DNA from: Gemmatimonadaceae bacterium
GTDB lineage: Bacteria; Gemmatimonadota; Gemmatimonadetes; Gemmatimonadales; Gemmatimonadaceae
Length of the DNA stretch: 7,013 bases
Assembly (NCBI GenBank): GCA_017881545.1
Contig: JADGQU010000117.1
Span: 1 to 7,013 of the forward strand
Direction: 5' to 3'
Part shown: positions 6,683-7,013 of the stretch, piece by piece
Numbering within the stretch: position 1 is the first letter of the stretch
Layout of the letters: the number at the start of each line of letters is the position of its first letter
Position numbers and translations under genes: made by a program
Notes under the pieces: model-generated
Told to the model about the DNA's origin: nothing
The model's input: only the letters and a program-made list of their open reading frames with translations
Databases searched by the model: none

Positions 6683-7013
6683 ATGGCTGACAGAAAGCGG
6701 GCGGAGATGGAGGGTTACTCGCATCATGTGATCGTCTGCACGGGCGATTTCTGTTCGCCCGACCGCCGCGGACGCCAGCTCTACTCCCTGCTCGCCGAGC
6801 TGCTCCAGCGCGAGGATATGCTCTTTGGCCCCGAGCGCATTAAGCGCGGCGAGACCCCGTGCCTCGGCGTGTGCAGCAACGGACCGATCGTCGTGGTGTA
6901 TCCGGAAGGCATCTGGTACTCCGAAGTCACGCCTGCGCTGATGGAGCGAATTGTCGTCGAGCACCTCAAGCACGGAAAACCGATTGAGGAGGCGGTCTTT
7001 CACCGACTCCAGC
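6683..7013 (+). CDS. Thioredoxin-fold [2Fe-2S] ferredoxin (3' partial)
   Basis: The frame is open from the ATG at 6683 to the window end, 110 residues with no stop, so at least the last residues are missing. The protein looks like the thioredoxin-like [2Fe-2S] ferredoxin family: strand HHVIVCTGDFC with Cys19 and Cys24, a helix (RQLYSLLAELLQ), then TPCLGVCSNGPIVVVYPEGIWY with Cys60 and Cys64, and a C-terminal helix (ALMERIVVEHLKHGKPIEEA). The four Cys can hold one [2Fe-2S] cluster. The likely role is electron transfer in the cytoplasm; the partner is unknown. An in-frame ATG at 6707 is an alternative start, with GCGGAG directly against it, too close to be a good ribosome site. It is divergent from the sulfurtransferase, 95 nt away, which makes shared control possible. 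Confidence 0.88.
   Translation, partial: MADRKRAEMEGYSHHVIVCTGDFCSPDRRGRQLYSLLAELLQREDMLFGPERIKRGETPCLGVCSNGPIVVVYPEGIWYSEVTPALMERIVVEHLKHGKPIEEAVFHRLQ

Noticed and set aside
1..7013. Defence system, toxin-antitoxin pair, prophage, insertion sequence or CRISPR array
   Set aside because: All strong frames match metabolic, ribosome-assembly or redox families. I saw no direct-repeat array, no terminal inverted repeats, no transposase or integrase motifs, and no tRNA.

Overview
The window comes from a high-GC bacterial chromosome and holds ordinary chromosomal genes packed very tightly. There are no RNA genes, mobile elements, repeats or CRISPR arrays that I can see. The pairing of an M14-type lipoprotein peptidase with a single-domain proline dehydrogenase, and the general protein style, suggest Gemmatimonadota or a relative. 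That is an inference from family resemblance and would need a database search to settle.

Left block, plus strand, 1-5223: five genes read in one direction with almost no space between them. They are the 3' part of a FadJ-type fatty-acid oxidation protein, a secreted M14 zinc carboxypeptidase-like lipoprotein, a monofunctional proline dehydrogenase, a 128-residue protein of unknown function, and the ribosome-assembly GTPase RsgA. Junctions are GTGA (4 nt overlap), TGATG (1 nt overlap), a 2 nt gap, and TTGA (4 nt overlap), so the block looks like one translationally coupled operon. A loose theme of carbon and amino-acid salvage runs through the first three: fatty-acid breakdown, peptide trimming and proline oxidation. 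RsgA is probably there only as a passenger in the transcription unit.

Right block, minus strand, 6587-5230: a two-domain thiosulfate-type sulfurtransferase followed by an OsmC-family thiol protein, joined by an ATGA overlap. It meets rsgA tail to tail with only 6 nt between the stop codons. The two genes suit a sulfane-sulfur or peroxide-defence role.

Far right, 6683 to the window end, plus strand: the start of a thioredoxin-fold [2Fe-2S] ferredoxin gene, divergent from the sulfurtransferase. The 95 nt between them is the only real intergenic region. It carries a strong ribosome binding site for the sulfurtransferase, a small hairpin that would mask that site, and candidate promoters in both directions.

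I did not find a convincing new biological system. The most useful leads are the unknown 128-residue protein, the altered GTPase motifs in RsgA, and the divergent sulfur/redox locus with its hairpin.
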